DNA from: Bacteroidales bacterium
Lineage (GTDB): Bacteria; Bacteroidota; Bacteroidia; Bacteroidales; UBA4181
Assembly (NCBI GenBank): GCA_031275285.1
Contig: JAISOY010000204.1
Location: 23,657 to 87,656 of the forward strand
Direction of reading: 5' to 3'
Length of the DNA stretch: 64,000 nucleotides
Part shown: positions 9,601 to 18,526 of the stretch, one piece after another
Numbering within the stretch: the stretch's first letter is position 1
How the letters are laid out: each line of letters begins with the position of its first letter
The notes under the pieces: model-generated
Databases searched by the model: none
The model's input: the letters and a program-made list of their open reading frames with translations, nothing else
What the model was told of the DNA's origin: nothing
Position numbers and translations under genes: made by a program

Positions 9601-9781
9601 GGAAATCCCAACTTCCGTTCAGGCAGATCTCCTTCCTGAACGGTTTCTCTACTTTGCTGATATATCCCTCCGACGGAGCAAAAACATAAGGGTAATTCAG
9701 TTTATCGGGGTATGTTTGCTGCGAAAAAAGGGCAAAACAACAAACGAATAATATGAAAACAGAAAAAACAATCTTTCGCAT
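6602..9781 (-). CDS. Exported glycoside hydrolase family 2 enzyme (long form)
   Basis: The 1059-residue protein has a Sec signal peptide (1-20, cut near LFSQ). It shows the GH2 order: jelly-roll (about 40-215), an Ig-like domain (about 220-370) and a TIM barrel (about 375-700). The acid/base is Glu in SVSNENKP (about 485), and the likely nucleophile is Glu in WGIGEHSM (about 564). After the barrel come about 350 more residues. One part (about 725-800) reads like the flavodoxin-like/GATase-type domain that also occurs in some beta-galactosidases, and the C-terminal end (about 940-1050) is beta-rich, like a sugar-binding module. The 5' end is 583 bases from GH92, across a repeat-rich gap, so it may have its own promoter. 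Substrate is unknown. Confidence 0.88.
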   Translation of the reverse strand: MRKIVFSVFILFVCCFALFSQQTYPDKLNYPYVFAPSEGYISKVEKPFRKEICLNGSWDFQSVPLPGDYQRGKGVAPALPQPVSSGWDKVKIKIPSPWNINSFANRNLEGPDHRNYPSYPEEWNDVRMAWMRRSVQIPADWNECNIGLHFEAVAGFTEVYVNGRKVAENFDLFLPFDADITPYVKAGQNVEILVGVRSQSLFEDNSTKGRRIVPAGSMWGYHIAGIWQDVFLTAVPSAYISNVFVKPSVSASRLELDVEITNTGSKEVKTTLKGNIYEWINQSGTDVNSAPVPDWELAGSSSLSLVGRKITIPAKRVQKITVSIPVKEGDLKYWTPEHPNLYGLMLTLNDKKVTDVKYERFGWREWTFDGTRQLLNGKPFELRGDSWHFMGVPQMTRRYAWAWFTALKDINANAVRPHAQVYPRFYLDMADEMGICVLAETAIWASDGGPKMDSPVFWENCKEHIRRMVLRDRNHASVFGWSVSNENKPVILHVFNKPEWMDMQKKAWADWRDIVRENDPTRPWISSDGEDDGDGILPTTVGHYGDNNSMKRWEAIGKPWGIGEHSMAYYGTPEQVSKYNGERAYESQLGRMEGLAYECYDLIARQRIMGASYVSVFNIAWYGLQPLPFGKRDITSEPSLNDGIHFLGYREGIPGIQPERMGPYCSTFNPGYDPTLPLYRTWPMFDAIKAANASGGSAWSKWTTMPGTAVRESVKPEKEYQTILFFGKNDSPVKRIFEEHGVVFSEKIQSGSALIIADGNTAPSAKDLEMLGKQIKQGADFWLWCPVPETVDAYNKLLPAVLELDKRRASSFIPEPVSWMRNMVNSDFYFCEIQQEEVSGYGLNGPFADEGMVLLNACNTNWRKWNKRPEELKTAAVLRSENEMKGSSAAFVKFHEECSAFYVSTLSSFASTTKGYGVMEKLLAGAGIPAEGKKMSETLIDAEGKLDIRYLPSTQQDNRTRYTFRVWSPRPLDDLLIEPDMPKLDIYLTPTEGNEIRINNTPLEKTGAGYQNIPLKQGWNRISISIPNNNRNNLSIRFACENKPEFIGQLKTAFESMDK

Positions 9782-9834
9782 GATATCAATTTTTAAATAA
9801 ATATATTTTTATAGGAAACTTCCGCAGGACACAG

Positions 9835-10305
9835 ATGTAACACCTACGGTGTTATGGTGATACGGAGAGGTCGATATTTCTATTGAAAGGTATGCCCTAC
9901 GGGAATACTTATCAGTAATAGAAGAATAAACCATACGCAACGGCACAACCTCTAGGAGATTGCATAACAGCATCTGCCGAATGTATACTATATTCATTTC
10001 CTGATAATTTTAAAACGAACTTATTTTACATCTTGTTTGCTCAACATACATTCGCGAAATTGCGTCTTACATTTACGCAAGCGAATCTTACGCCGGCGAA
10101 GTTCAATTTTACATTTACGCGACTGTCCCGTATTCAGCGTAACGTTCTGCCAATGTTGTCAACTTAAGCCTCCATGTTCGACGTAACGTCTCGCTACCTC
10201 GAAGCTAAAGAAAGGCTTATGTCTTGCATATATGTGTTTGGAAAGCTGGAGCCTTCCTTTTAACCCAACGAAGTTGGGAGACTTCGCCGAACGCAGGAAC
10301 AGGTC
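9835..10305. repeat. Hairpin-chain repeat region R1 between GH2 and GH92
   Basis: This 583-base gap (9782-10364) has no credible gene; the two small open frames here are short and low in information. It holds a string of short hairpins: AACACC/GGTGTT at 9839-9853, CCC-TAC-GGG at 9895-9903 and CGAAGT/ACTTCG at 10269-10284. It shares modules with region R2 (26640-26912): TTTCTATTGA at 9877-9886, CGAAGCTAAA at 10200-10209, and a 24-base hairpin block at 10267-10290 that matches 26881-26904 at 22 of 24 positions. Confidence 0.6.
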
Positions 10306-10364
10306 TCTTACTTTTCACAATCCGGAAACGACTTTCACATCTGCACTATCAATGGACCATACCA

Positions 10365-12641
10365 TTATTTTATCCCCCAATTGCGGTTGGCTTTGTCGCC
10401 CATGGTGAAAACGAGTTTACCGCCCTGTACAAGGTCGTTATGATCAATAAAGACGCTGTTCAGGGGTTTTCCATTCAATGTCGCCGATTGGATGTATTTA
10501 TTATCCGCAGCATTATTCACTGTTTCTATCTCGAAAAATTTTCCGTTGCCCAAATCAATCTTAACCTTATCGAAAAACGGACTGCCGATGCTGTATTCCG
10601 TTGTACCCGGGGTAACCGGATAGAATCCCATCTGCGAGAAAACGACAAACGACGACATTCCGCCGCCATCCTCATCACCGGGTAAGCCCATCAGGTCATT
10701 CCTGAACCACTGATGTACCAGGGTACGTATCCTTTTTTGCGTTTTCCATGGTTCGCCTGCATAATTATAGAGATAGGGAATATGCAGCGAAGGCTCGTTA
10801 GCCATTGAAAACTGGCCTACATTACCCGTATGGTCGGGTATTTGTGCATAGAAGGAGTATTTCCCCATCCCTAAAGGTTCCCTGAACATGATGTCCAGGT
10901 TTTTGGTGAACTCGCTCTCGCCACCCATCAGGCTGATCAGGTCGGGAATATTATGTTGTACATCCCAGCGGTAAACCCATCCGTTATTCTCGCCGTAATA
11001 ACCGCGAGCGCCTATACCGCCGGAATAGCGGTAATCAAACGGTTGTATGAACTCTCCTTTGCTATCTTTCGGGTGGAAAAATTTCGTTTCGGGGTGAAAA
11101 AGATTACGGTAGTTGAATGAACATTTCATGAAATATTCATAATCTTCGGTCAATCCCAGGTCTTTGGCTAACTGTGCCAGGCACCACTGGTCGTAGGCGG
11201 TGCCCAGGGTAACTGCTACGGGTTGACGGCGTTCAAAACCATTTACTTCGGGGATGGTTTCTTCTTCGCCTTCCCTGAGCGCCGGAATATATCCGTGTTC
11301 CTTATAGAAATCATCGAGTTTTCCGGCTGGTTTTCCCGACCACGGCGCCAGTGTTTTCTCCATGATGGCCCCCTTACATGCCAGGTAAGCCTGTTTCAGG
11401 TCGAACCTGTTCAATCCCTTACGGTGGGCATCCAGAACGGATGCCACGCCATGGTTGGAATTCATGCGGCGGCTGTCGCCCGTGATCTCAGGAAAGGTAG
11501 GCATCCAGAAATGCTCCATCTGTTCGGCCATCAGCACAAGGGAGTTGATGATATCTTCTTCCCTTTCCTTGTCGATAAGCGTACGCAAAGGATGATGCGC
11601 GCGGTACGAGTCCCAGATCCAGTCATCGTTATAAAAAGGCCGGCCGTTATCTTCATGTACCTTTCCATCGAAAGCGCTGTAATAGCGGCCATCTTCCGAA
11701 ATACACACAGGGCGTTCGTAACAGCGATAAAGTGAAGTGTAGAAAACTACCAGGTCTTCTTCCACGCCTCCGGATACCTGAATTTTACCCAGTTCTTTGT
11801 TCCATGTGTCCCGTCCTGTTTTTTGTATTTCCGCAAGACTTTTGCCGGTGACCTCGCGTTCCATATTTTTACGCGCCTGGGTTGCGTCAATGAACGAAAT
11901 GCCGTAACGCAACGTCAGTTTTTTTGTGTTTGCGGGATAGTTCATTATAAGGCAGGCATTACGCCCGTTTGCCGAAGCGCCATCGGTGAGTTTTCCTCCA
12001 TCCAGTACCGAAACGCTTTGCGGAGCCTGTTCGGGTAGCAGGTACACATAAACTCTGGTATTATTCTCCACTATCTGGAAACCCGATAAAGCCACGCCAT
12101 CCCATGAGAGTTCGCCACGCCTTGAATTCAGGGCTATTTTCACATCTTCATTTTTGTCAAAATTTATTTCGTACACGGCAGACTGATGCGAGAGACCGTA
12201 ATCAACGGAAATATTCTCTTCGTCAAGATATACCGAGTATGAATACGGGGTAATTTTTTCGTTATCGTAACTGTATCTTATAACGGGTCTCATCTCCTTT
12301 TTGCTTCCGTAAAACGGAGAAAGGTTGAATGCTGAACTTCCGCGATGGCTTGTAACCACGATCGGAAGGCCATCCAATACATCGCCGGTAAAGTCGCGCC
12401 GTTCGGGATACACGCGCAGCATGCTGTGCGGCATGTGGATGGTGGGAAACGTAGGAACCAACAGGTGGCTGATGTTCCCCATGTAGGGATTGACATAATC
12501 AACCGGGGATTTTTCCCGGTTTGTTCCACCTGAAGAACAGGAAACAAGAACCATCGATGTAATGACGGTAACAAACAGAAAAATATGTCCGGTAAATAAC
12601 GTCATACTATTTTTAAAGATACTAAATGCGGGATATTTCAT
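10365..12641 (-). CDS. GH92 family alpha-mannosidase-like lipoprotein
   Basis: The 758-residue protein belongs to GH92, calcium-dependent inverting alpha-mannosidases. A lipoprotein signal (VLVSCSS, Cys about 35) follows a long N-region; ATG 12605 is an alternative start. Family motifs are clear: YVNPYMGN at the start of the mature protein, ANEPSLHIPYLYNYAG (calcium and subsite loop), and GLPGDEDGGGMSS with the Asp catalytic base near 656. The probable acid is Glu in YGENNGW near 550. One block normally reading TLEYAYDDW in this family reads TLGTAYDQW here (about 480-490), so the substrate pocket is likely altered. It follows the GH43 gene by 23 bases. Mannosidase activity is the family default; actual linkage is not predictable. 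Confidence 0.9.
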   Translation of the reverse strand: MKYPAFSIFKNSMTLFTGHIFLFVTVITSMVLVSCSSGGTNREKSPVDYVNPYMGNISHLLVPTFPTIHMPHSMLRVYPERRDFTGDVLDGLPIVVTSHRGSSAFNLSPFYGSKKEMRPVIRYSYDNEKITPYSYSVYLDEENISVDYGLSHQSAVYEINFDKNEDVKIALNSRRGELSWDGVALSGFQIVENNTRVYVYLLPEQAPQSVSVLDGGKLTDGASANGRNACLIMNYPANTKKLTLRYGISFIDATQARKNMEREVTGKSLAEIQKTGRDTWNKELGKIQVSGGVEEDLVVFYTSLYRCYERPVCISEDGRYYSAFDGKVHEDNGRPFYNDDWIWDSYRAHHPLRTLIDKEREEDIINSLVLMAEQMEHFWMPTFPEITGDSRRMNSNHGVASVLDAHRKGLNRFDLKQAYLACKGAIMEKTLAPWSGKPAGKLDDFYKEHGYIPALREGEEETIPEVNGFERRQPVAVTLGTAYDQWCLAQLAKDLGLTEDYEYFMKCSFNYRNLFHPETKFFHPKDSKGEFIQPFDYRYSGGIGARGYYGENNGWVYRWDVQHNIPDLISLMGGESEFTKNLDIMFREPLGMGKYSFYAQIPDHTGNVGQFSMANEPSLHIPYLYNYAGEPWKTQKRIRTLVHQWFRNDLMGLPGDEDGGGMSSFVVFSQMGFYPVTPGTTEYSIGSPFFDKVKIDLGNGKFFEIETVNNAADNKYIQSATLNGKPLNSVFIDHNDLVQGGKLVFTMGDKANRNWGIK

Positions 12642-12664
12642 GAGAATTGATTTATAGAGTGATT

Positions 12665-14389
12665 TTAAAGTTTTTCAAAAATTTCTTTTCCTTCGGTAAC
12701 GCCGTTTTCATTAAAAGCGTCAATGGAAAAATAATACCGGGAATCACGGTTGAAGAAGCCTCCTTCATACTGGTTTCCGAAAACCATTGCCGTATTTTTC
12801 AATTTGTCCTTTTTCACGCCCCAGCGGATAATATACCCTGTGGCGTCGTCCTGTTTTTTCCAGTTGAAAGATATTCTTCTCCGGTCATCGCGCCTGATAA
12901 TATCAATATCCGAAACGATGCCGGGCGGATTACCGTTGCCTTTCCCGAAGACCCGGAACCCCGACAATGAAAATTTCCCGTCCATGTCCTTCATATTGGT
13001 GATGCGGAGATACCGCGCTTTTAGCTCCGTATCAAACACGATTAATTCATGGGGCATATCTTTTTCGTTTTTTGATTTATCCGCCAAAAGCTTCCATTTA
13101 TTACCATCGGCAGAATATTCGACAAGATACTGGTATGCAAAATAAGAATCCGGGGCTTTTATATTGAATCCCTCGTCGGAAAAATTGATTTGCAGTGCAT
13201 TGACGTTCATCGTTTCGCCCAGGTCGACCTGCCACCATTCGCCTTTTTTCCCGCTCTGGGACGCCCACCATGTTTCCACTTGCTCATCATTCGCTTTTTC
13301 CGGTTCATGCATAGATAACGATGAGGATGCGGTTACTGGTTTCTTATAGGAAAGAAGGTTCCATCCTGCAGAAAAATCATGGTTTTCGAAATCTGTTTTT
13401 TCCTGTGGAACATGGAAAGGATAATCAGTAAAAACCGTATGGGCATACATGCAGCTATCATCCGAAAAATATACGGGGAACAAGCCTAAACGCCTCTCGA
13501 ACATATGCCTGACGGAAATACACATGGTAGCAACGTGCCAGTAATTACCGTATTTATCCTTGAATGTATGTCCATGCCCCGCTCCACCGATGAATCCTCC
13601 GGGTTTGAACGAAAACGGACTGTTCTCCTCGTAGGTGTAGGGGCCGAGCGGTTTGTCGGAAACGTACATCCCGTCGCCATATATGCGGAACTCCGTACCC
13701 GGAGCGGCATACTGCAAATAATATTTCCCTTTATACTTGATGATGCAGGGGCCTTCGTTATATCCGTCCTTGTTTTTTTCGTTATGATGACCCGGCGCTT
13801 CCCACCCGTATTTGTCCGAATGGTGTTCGATCAATATTTTCGCTTCACCCACCGCCTTAAACTTATCTTTTGGATCGACTTCGACCCCTATGATGGGATC
13901 TTTATCGGAACATCCCCAATACATGTAAACCCGCCCGTCATCATCTTTGAAGAAAGCGGGATCAACGGATCCTTTGATCTGGAACCGGAATTTCGAGTCG
14001 ATATCTTCCCAATCGTCCGTATCGGGATTGGCGTTTTTGAATATTTTAGGTTCTGAAGAACTCATGAAATACATTGCGTCATCCATCACCATGATGGTTG
14101 GAGCGTAATGTTCTATGGTCGTAATCGTTTTACAGGGAATATACGTCCATTCCGTAAGATTGGGAGAACTCCAGTAACCTCCCGATTTTGAGGCAAAAAG
14201 GTAGTATTTACCTTTGAAATATTCCAGAACAGGATCGGCGGCTTCCCTTCTTGAAGGATCGTCAAACTGAAAACGATAATTCAGGTTCATCGGGTTGGCA
14301 ATGATATGGCCGTTTTTCTGCTCCACTTCGGAAACCGAACAACTAACCGATACGAGAAGGATAATGGCAAAATGACAGATTGATTTCAT
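12665..14389 (-). CDS. GH43-like glycosidase with CBM32-like and FN3-like domains
   Basis: The 574-residue lipoprotein (signal MKSICHFAIILLVSVSC) starts at ATG 14389. An ATG at 14413 is in frame but puts eight polar residues ahead of the signal. An N-terminal five-bladed propeller (about 30-325) carries the GH43 catalytic triad: Asp in EAADPVL (base), Asp in GSVDPAFF (pKa modulator) and Glu in YNEGPCI (acid). A discoidin/F5-8C domain follows (about 340-475, with WWQVDLG and KARYLRITNM), likely CBM32, then an FN3-like domain (about 480-570). GH43 enzymes mostly release arabinofuranose, xylose or galactose. It is placed just upstream of GH92 and downstream of a 95-bp repeat. Confidence 0.88.
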   Translation of the reverse strand: MKSICHFAIILLVSVSCSVSEVEQKNGHIIANPMNLNYRFQFDDPSRREAADPVLEYFKGKYYLFASKSGGYWSSPNLTEWTYIPCKTITTIEHYAPTIMVMDDAMYFMSSSEPKIFKNANPDTDDWEDIDSKFRFQIKGSVDPAFFKDDDGRVYMYWGCSDKDPIIGVEVDPKDKFKAVGEAKILIEHHSDKYGWEAPGHHNEKNKDGYNEGPCIIKYKGKYYLQYAAPGTEFRIYGDGMYVSDKPLGPYTYEENSPFSFKPGGFIGGAGHGHTFKDKYGNYWHVATMCISVRHMFERRLGLFPVYFSDDSCMYAHTVFTDYPFHVPQEKTDFENHDFSAGWNLLSYKKPVTASSSLSMHEPEKANDEQVETWWASQSGKKGEWWQVDLGETMNVNALQINFSDEGFNIKAPDSYFAYQYLVEYSADGNKWKLLADKSKNEKDMPHELIVFDTELKARYLRITNMKDMDGKFSLSGFRVFGKGNGNPPGIVSDIDIIRRDDRRRISFNWKKQDDATGYIIRWGVKKDKLKNTAMVFGNQYEGGFFNRDSRYYFSIDAFNENGVTEGKEIFEKL

Positions 14390-14420
14390 GGTTTGATTAT
14401 TTTTTCTTTTCAAAAACCCT

Positions 14421-14515
14421 CTTTAAGCACTTAGTGCTATTTATTGTTTTCTTAAGTTGCATTGATCAAATGGATTACGTTCAGCAAATATGACATTAAT
14501 TATTTTATATTACTT
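14421..14515 (+). repeat. 95-bp repeat, copy A
   Basis: This copy begins with the hairpin AAGCACTTAGTGCT and ends in TTTTATATTACTTA. It matches copy C (32351-32445) over its whole length with few differences, and matches copy B (30803-30896) in the opposite orientation. It lies between the GH99-like and GH43 genes. Confidence 0.8.
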
Positions 14516-14560
14516 AAAATACAGAAGGTTCCTGAAAAGAATCAATTGGAGTTAAATATC

Positions 14561-15811
14561 CTATTTTCTTTCGGGCATTTTAAAAGACAACGGTTTTTCG
14601 CGGCGCAACATTTTCGATGCTTCGCCGGTAAGGAACAGGTAATGGTCGGTTGGTTCGCCGTCGAGGCCGAGCATTTTAAAGTGTTCGCCTACGGGCGGGT
14701 TGTCCGATACTTTGAAAATAGCCGTTCCTTCATTCACTTCGTCGAACATGGCTATGTAGATCATTTCGGCACCGGCATTGATGGCCGTAGTGATCTGATT
14801 CCAATAGAAGCGGCCACCCTGGCGCGGGATAGAACCGAGAGGCATCGCTTCCTCGAAACCAGGGCCTTTACTCAGGTTGTACCAGCTGAATCCGGGCGTT
14901 ACACAAGGAACGTAGCTTACGCCGTTTTCCTTGCACCATTTGATGTCGGCTAGGATATGGTCGCGGAGGCGGTTCATTTCGTAATGGAGCAGCGGAGTAA
15001 ACCGTTGTACCATCCAGGGGAGAACGATATCGGCTTTACGGATCACGTCATGCAGGTAAGGATCTGGCAGGCAGTCGTGCTTCAGTTCACGCCAGCAGGT
15101 AGGCACGCCGAGCATGACGCTGCATCCACCGTATACAGGATCGTTCTGCAGGAAATCGATGAAACGCTCAATGCCAATGTCACGTGTATTATAAGGACGG
15201 TCAGGAAATCCGATTCCCCAGATGGCTACGAGCGGTTTCCCGTTGAAGAATACGTAAGTTTGTGTTCCCCGCTGGTTGGTTACCCGTAAAGAATCCACCA
15301 AATATTTCCAGTCTTCGATCAGGCTCGAACAATCCTGTCCGATTCTCAACCCGGAAAGGTCATACATCACGCCAATGGCGCGTTCGTATTTGGAGGCTGC
15401 TTCCATAGCGTTTTTCAGTACGACATTCCTTGCTTCGCCTCGCCGGGCCGCCCCGAAAAATCGCTGCATAAAAACACCGTCAACGCCGTATTCCTTCATC
15501 CATTTGAAATGAAGGTCAACAGTGCTCTTATCGGTCGAACTGAAAAAGCGGGCTGTGCTACCATCGGCATGTTTCAGGCCGGTCGGGTAGGTTTTTTCGT
15601 ATTCCCTGACGTCCGGCCACATATCAATGTGAATTTTTTCCGGATCGGGATGCATCACCCCGTTTTCTGGCGCACGGAACCATCCCTGGTAGCCGGCCAT
15701 TGCCAATCCTTTATAAGAAGGGTATTTTGTCGTTTTTGAATGTTTGTTTTGTGCGTTAACCGATAACGATAAAACGGATAACAGGATAAATACCGGAATA
15801 CACTGTTTCAT
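14561..15811 (-). CDS. GH99/GH71-like exported glycoside hydrolase
   Basis: The 416-residue protein has a Sec signal peptide (1-20, ending VNAQ) and a single TIM barrel of the GH99/GH71-like type. Visible motifs are GLAMAGYQGWF at the first strand, DGVFMQRFFG (about 115-125), WGIGFPDRPY (about 200) and, near residue 355-362, MFDEVNEGT. The last is equivalent to the catalytic carboxylate pair segment of GH99 and related families, where two Glu lie three residues apart. GH99 enzymes are endo-alpha-mannosidases and GH71 alpha-1,3-glucanases; this bacterial subgroup has no settled substrate. Proteins like this are often labelled xylosidase without evidence. It lies between GH3 and GH43, with gaps of 144 and 171 bases. 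Confidence 0.82.
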   Translation of the reverse strand: MKQCIPVFILLSVLSLSVNAQNKHSKTTKYPSYKGLAMAGYQGWFRAPENGVMHPDPEKIHIDMWPDVREYEKTYPTGLKHADGSTARFFSSTDKSTVDLHFKWMKEYGVDGVFMQRFFGAARRGEARNVVLKNAMEAASKYERAIGVMYDLSGLRIGQDCSSLIEDWKYLVDSLRVTNQRGTQTYVFFNGKPLVAIWGIGFPDRPYNTRDIGIERFIDFLQNDPVYGGCSVMLGVPTCWRELKHDCLPDPYLHDVIRKADIVLPWMVQRFTPLLHYEMNRLRDHILADIKWCKENGVSYVPCVTPGFSWYNLSKGPGFEEAMPLGSIPRQGGRFYWNQITTAINAGAEMIYIAMFDEVNEGTAIFKVSDNPPVGEHFKMLGLDGEPTDHYLFLTGEASKMLRREKPLSFKMPERK

Positions 15812-15929
15812 TGATTATTGTTTATTGATTATTGAATATTTGTCTTTTCATGAATAACCGGAGTCAAAAATTATTCATTCAATTGATACCTGACAAAAGC
15901 AAAACGCTTGCTGTCCGGAGCCCAGGAAT

Positions 15930-15955
15930 TGACATTGATTGTTTTATATTACTTA
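15930..15955 (+). repeat. 95-bp repeat, partial copy D
   Basis: Only the last 26 bases of the repeat are present (TGACATTGATTGTTTTATAT then TACTTA), directly abutting the stop codon of the GH3 gene. It differs from copy C at one position within this stretch. Confidence 0.6.
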
Positions 15956-18502
15956 CTAAAGTACAAACTCACTGTTTAGCCGGATATCTTCCGAGGAAGA
16001 ACCAATCATAAACCGGTAGGTTCCTTTGGGCGTAACGAAATCGTTTTTCGTTTCGTCCCAATAACGCAACAGGCTCTTTTTGATTTTTATTTCTACCTTT
16101 TTGTTCTCTCCTCTGCGGATGGTATTCCGTACGAAACCTTTCAGTTCCTTGTTGGGCGTTACTACGCCCACATCCGGCAATTTTACGTACACCTGTGAAA
16201 CTTCGTCGCCGTTGTGTTTTCCCGAGTTTTTTACATTGAAAGAAATGAGCAGTTCATCACCGAGGTCTTTTATTTCGGGTTTGGCGTAATTGAAGGTTGT
16301 ATAACTCAACCCGTAGCCGAAAGGATACAGCGGCTTGCTGGTGAAATACTGGTATGTGCGCCCTTTTGTGATGTCATAATCGTCAAACGGAGGCAGTTCG
16401 TCCAATGAGCTATAATATGTCAGGGGTAATCTTCCGCCGGGGTTGTAATCGCCGAACAACACTTCCGCTACGGCAGTTCCTCCCTGCTCGCCCGGATACC
16501 AGGCATTCACGATGGCGGGTATGTTATCCTGCATCCAGTTAACGGCAAGTGAACTTCCTGCAACAAGCACCACCACGATATTCGGATTGACCTTGTACAA
16601 TTCTTCGATAAATTCGCGCTGGTCTTCGGGCAGGAAGATGTCGGAACGATCTTTGCCTTCCCTTTCAATGGTTTTGTTGATGCCGAGAACGGCCACCACC
16701 ATATCGCATTCGCGCGCCGCTTTTCCGGCTGCTCCGTACAGATCGATGCGGTCTTTCTTGGCTGTTTCCGGAACGCGCCATTGCAAACGGGCTAAAGCAT
16801 AATCGCGGTTGTCGAAATATTCAGCTTTCAGGTTATAATCCTTACCGGCTTCGAGATAAATATTGGCAGTATCCATCGTCAGTCCGCCGCGGCGCCAAGA
16901 GTCAATCAATGTCTTCCCGTCGATGCTCAACCGGCAACCGTCGTCATTGCTGAAACTGAACGTGTAATTCCCGGAAACGGACGGCCGCAATTTACCCGTC
17001 CAGCGGACAGACAAAGGTGATTCGGGCAGGAACGGGTCGGGGGCCTGATTGGCCGGTTCGAAATTGATCCATTCCTCCGTGCGTACTTTCGGGTCACCTT
17101 TCAGTTCCATATTGTCGAAATACTCGGTTTTCAGCCCTTCCGGAAAATTGCCGCCCTGAATCAGCTCCATGCCGTCTTTGGCCGATTTCCAAGGCGCATG
17201 AACAATCTTCACGTCCTTGCCCACGCGGTTGCGGATACCCTGTAAGATGGATACCGGTTCGTTGGCGGGCGTTCCGCTGTAATCACCAAACTCCGAGTTG
17301 GCCGCATTGATCCCGACCACAGCAATGGATTTCACCTTCTTCGTATTAACGGGAAGCGTATTCTTGCTGTTCTTCAACAACACGATACTCTGGCGGGCGG
17401 ATTCCAACGCCAGTTCTTTATGTTTTTCCGAACCGATAACGCTGACGGGAATTTTACTGTACGGATTGGATGTCGGGTTATCGAAAAAACCAAGCAACAT
17501 GCGGGCACGTAACACGCGGTATGCCGCCGTATCGATTTCGGCCTGCGACACCATATATTGCTTGTAGGCATTGAGTAGAGGGGTAATATACACATCGTCG
17601 CCGCATTCCAGGTCGAGGCCGGCTTTGATGGATAAGGTGGCGGCTGCTTCCTTCGTCTTCACATATTTCATTGCCGAAACCAGCAGGCTCGGCCCGCCGC
17701 AATCGGATACCACGTAGCCGTTGAAACCCCAGTCGTGGCGAAGCACTTTGGTCAGCAACCATGGATTGGCGGTACAGGGAACATCGTTGATAGCATTGTA
17801 AGCCGACATAATAGAAGCCGCTTTACCTTCCTTCACGCACATCTCGAAAGCCGGCAGGTAATATTCACGCAACTGCCGTTCGGATATTTGCGGATTGCAC
17901 ACAAAACGGTTGTGTTCCTCATTGTTTGCGGCAAAATGTTTGGGTGTGGAAACGATTTTCAGGTAACGGCTGTCGTTGCCCTGCAAACCTCGCACGAAAG
18001 CGGTTCCCAGCACGCCGGCCAGATACGGGTCTTCGCCGTAGGTTTCGGGCGTGCGTCCCCAGCGTGGGTCTCTCGACATATTTACGGTGGGCGACCAGAA
18101 AGTGAGCAGATCGGTAAAACGCGCGGTTTGCAACCGTCCATACTCAAGGTAATTCCAGCGGGCGCGGGCTTCGTCCGAAATGGCCGTAGCCACTTTGTGA
18201 TGCAAATCCGGGTTCCACATGCTGGCAAGGCCTATCGCCTGGGGAAAAACCGTGAAGCGGCCGGGACGTACAACGCCGTGGAGCGCTTCGTTGCCGTGAT
18301 AATACTTGGGGATATCCAGCCGTTCAATTCCGGGAGAAGTTGCCCGGAGCAAACTTATTTTTTCCTCGATTGTCAAACGGGACAGTAAATCCATGATACG
18401 GTCGTGGACAGGCGCTTTTTCATTCCTAAAAAGCATGTTATCCTGCGCACCGGCGGGAAACATTCCGAAGACAAGCAAAAGAGCGAAAACAATTCTTTTC
18501 AT
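15956..18502 (-). CDS. GH3 beta-glycosidase with inserted PA14 domain
   Basis: The 848-residue protein has a Sec signal peptide (1-19). A GH3 N-terminal barrel (about 30-330) carries KHFAANNEEHNR and the nucleophile Asp in VVSDCGG (about 267). A GH3 C-terminal sandwich (about 375-690) is interrupted at about 455-590 by a PA14 domain (KTEYFDN, SGNYTFSFSNDDGCRLSIDG). The protein ends with an FN3-like domain (about 730-840). The PA14 insertion is known from GH3 beta-glucosidases and restricts the active-site entrance to short oligosaccharides. Beta-glucosidase, xylosidase or galactosidase activity are all possible. It follows GH30 by 24 bases, so the two are co-transcribed. Confidence 0.92.
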   Translation of the reverse strand: MKRIVFALLLVFGMFPAGAQDNMLFRNEKAPVHDRIMDLLSRLTIEEKISLLRATSPGIERLDIPKYYHGNEALHGVVRPGRFTVFPQAIGLASMWNPDLHHKVATAISDEARARWNYLEYGRLQTARFTDLLTFWSPTVNMSRDPRWGRTPETYGEDPYLAGVLGTAFVRGLQGNDSRYLKIVSTPKHFAANNEEHNRFVCNPQISERQLREYYLPAFEMCVKEGKAASIMSAYNAINDVPCTANPWLLTKVLRHDWGFNGYVVSDCGGPSLLVSAMKYVKTKEAAATLSIKAGLDLECGDDVYITPLLNAYKQYMVSQAEIDTAAYRVLRARMLLGFFDNPTSNPYSKIPVSVIGSEKHKELALESARQSIVLLKNSKNTLPVNTKKVKSIAVVGINAANSEFGDYSGTPANEPVSILQGIRNRVGKDVKIVHAPWKSAKDGMELIQGGNFPEGLKTEYFDNMELKGDPKVRTEEWINFEPANQAPDPFLPESPLSVRWTGKLRPSVSGNYTFSFSNDDGCRLSIDGKTLIDSWRRGGLTMDTANIYLEAGKDYNLKAEYFDNRDYALARLQWRVPETAKKDRIDLYGAAGKAARECDMVVAVLGINKTIEREGKDRSDIFLPEDQREFIEELYKVNPNIVVVLVAGSSLAVNWMQDNIPAIVNAWYPGEQGGTAVAEVLFGDYNPGGRLPLTYYSSLDELPPFDDYDITKGRTYQYFTSKPLYPFGYGLSYTTFNYAKPEIKDLGDELLISFNVKNSGKHNGDEVSQVYVKLPDVGVVTPNKELKGFVRNTIRRGENKKVEIKIKKSLLRYWDETKNDFVTPKGTYRFMIGSSSEDIRLNSEFVL

Positions 18503-18526
18503 TTTTAATTCTGTTTTTTATGCATT

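Noticed and set aside
9809..9997. 62-codon open frame on the minus strand
   Set aside because: It covers the hairpin repeats of R1, and the translation only reflects repeat sequence.
11223..11735. 170-codon open frame on the plus strand
   Set aside because: It is antisense to GH92, with no supporting feature.
13505..14056. 183-codon open frame on the plus strand
   Set aside because: It is antisense to the GH43 propeller, an overlap effect of codon bias.
17735..18388. 217-codon open frame on the plus strand
   Set aside because: It is antisense to the GH3 catalytic barrel and lacks any motif.
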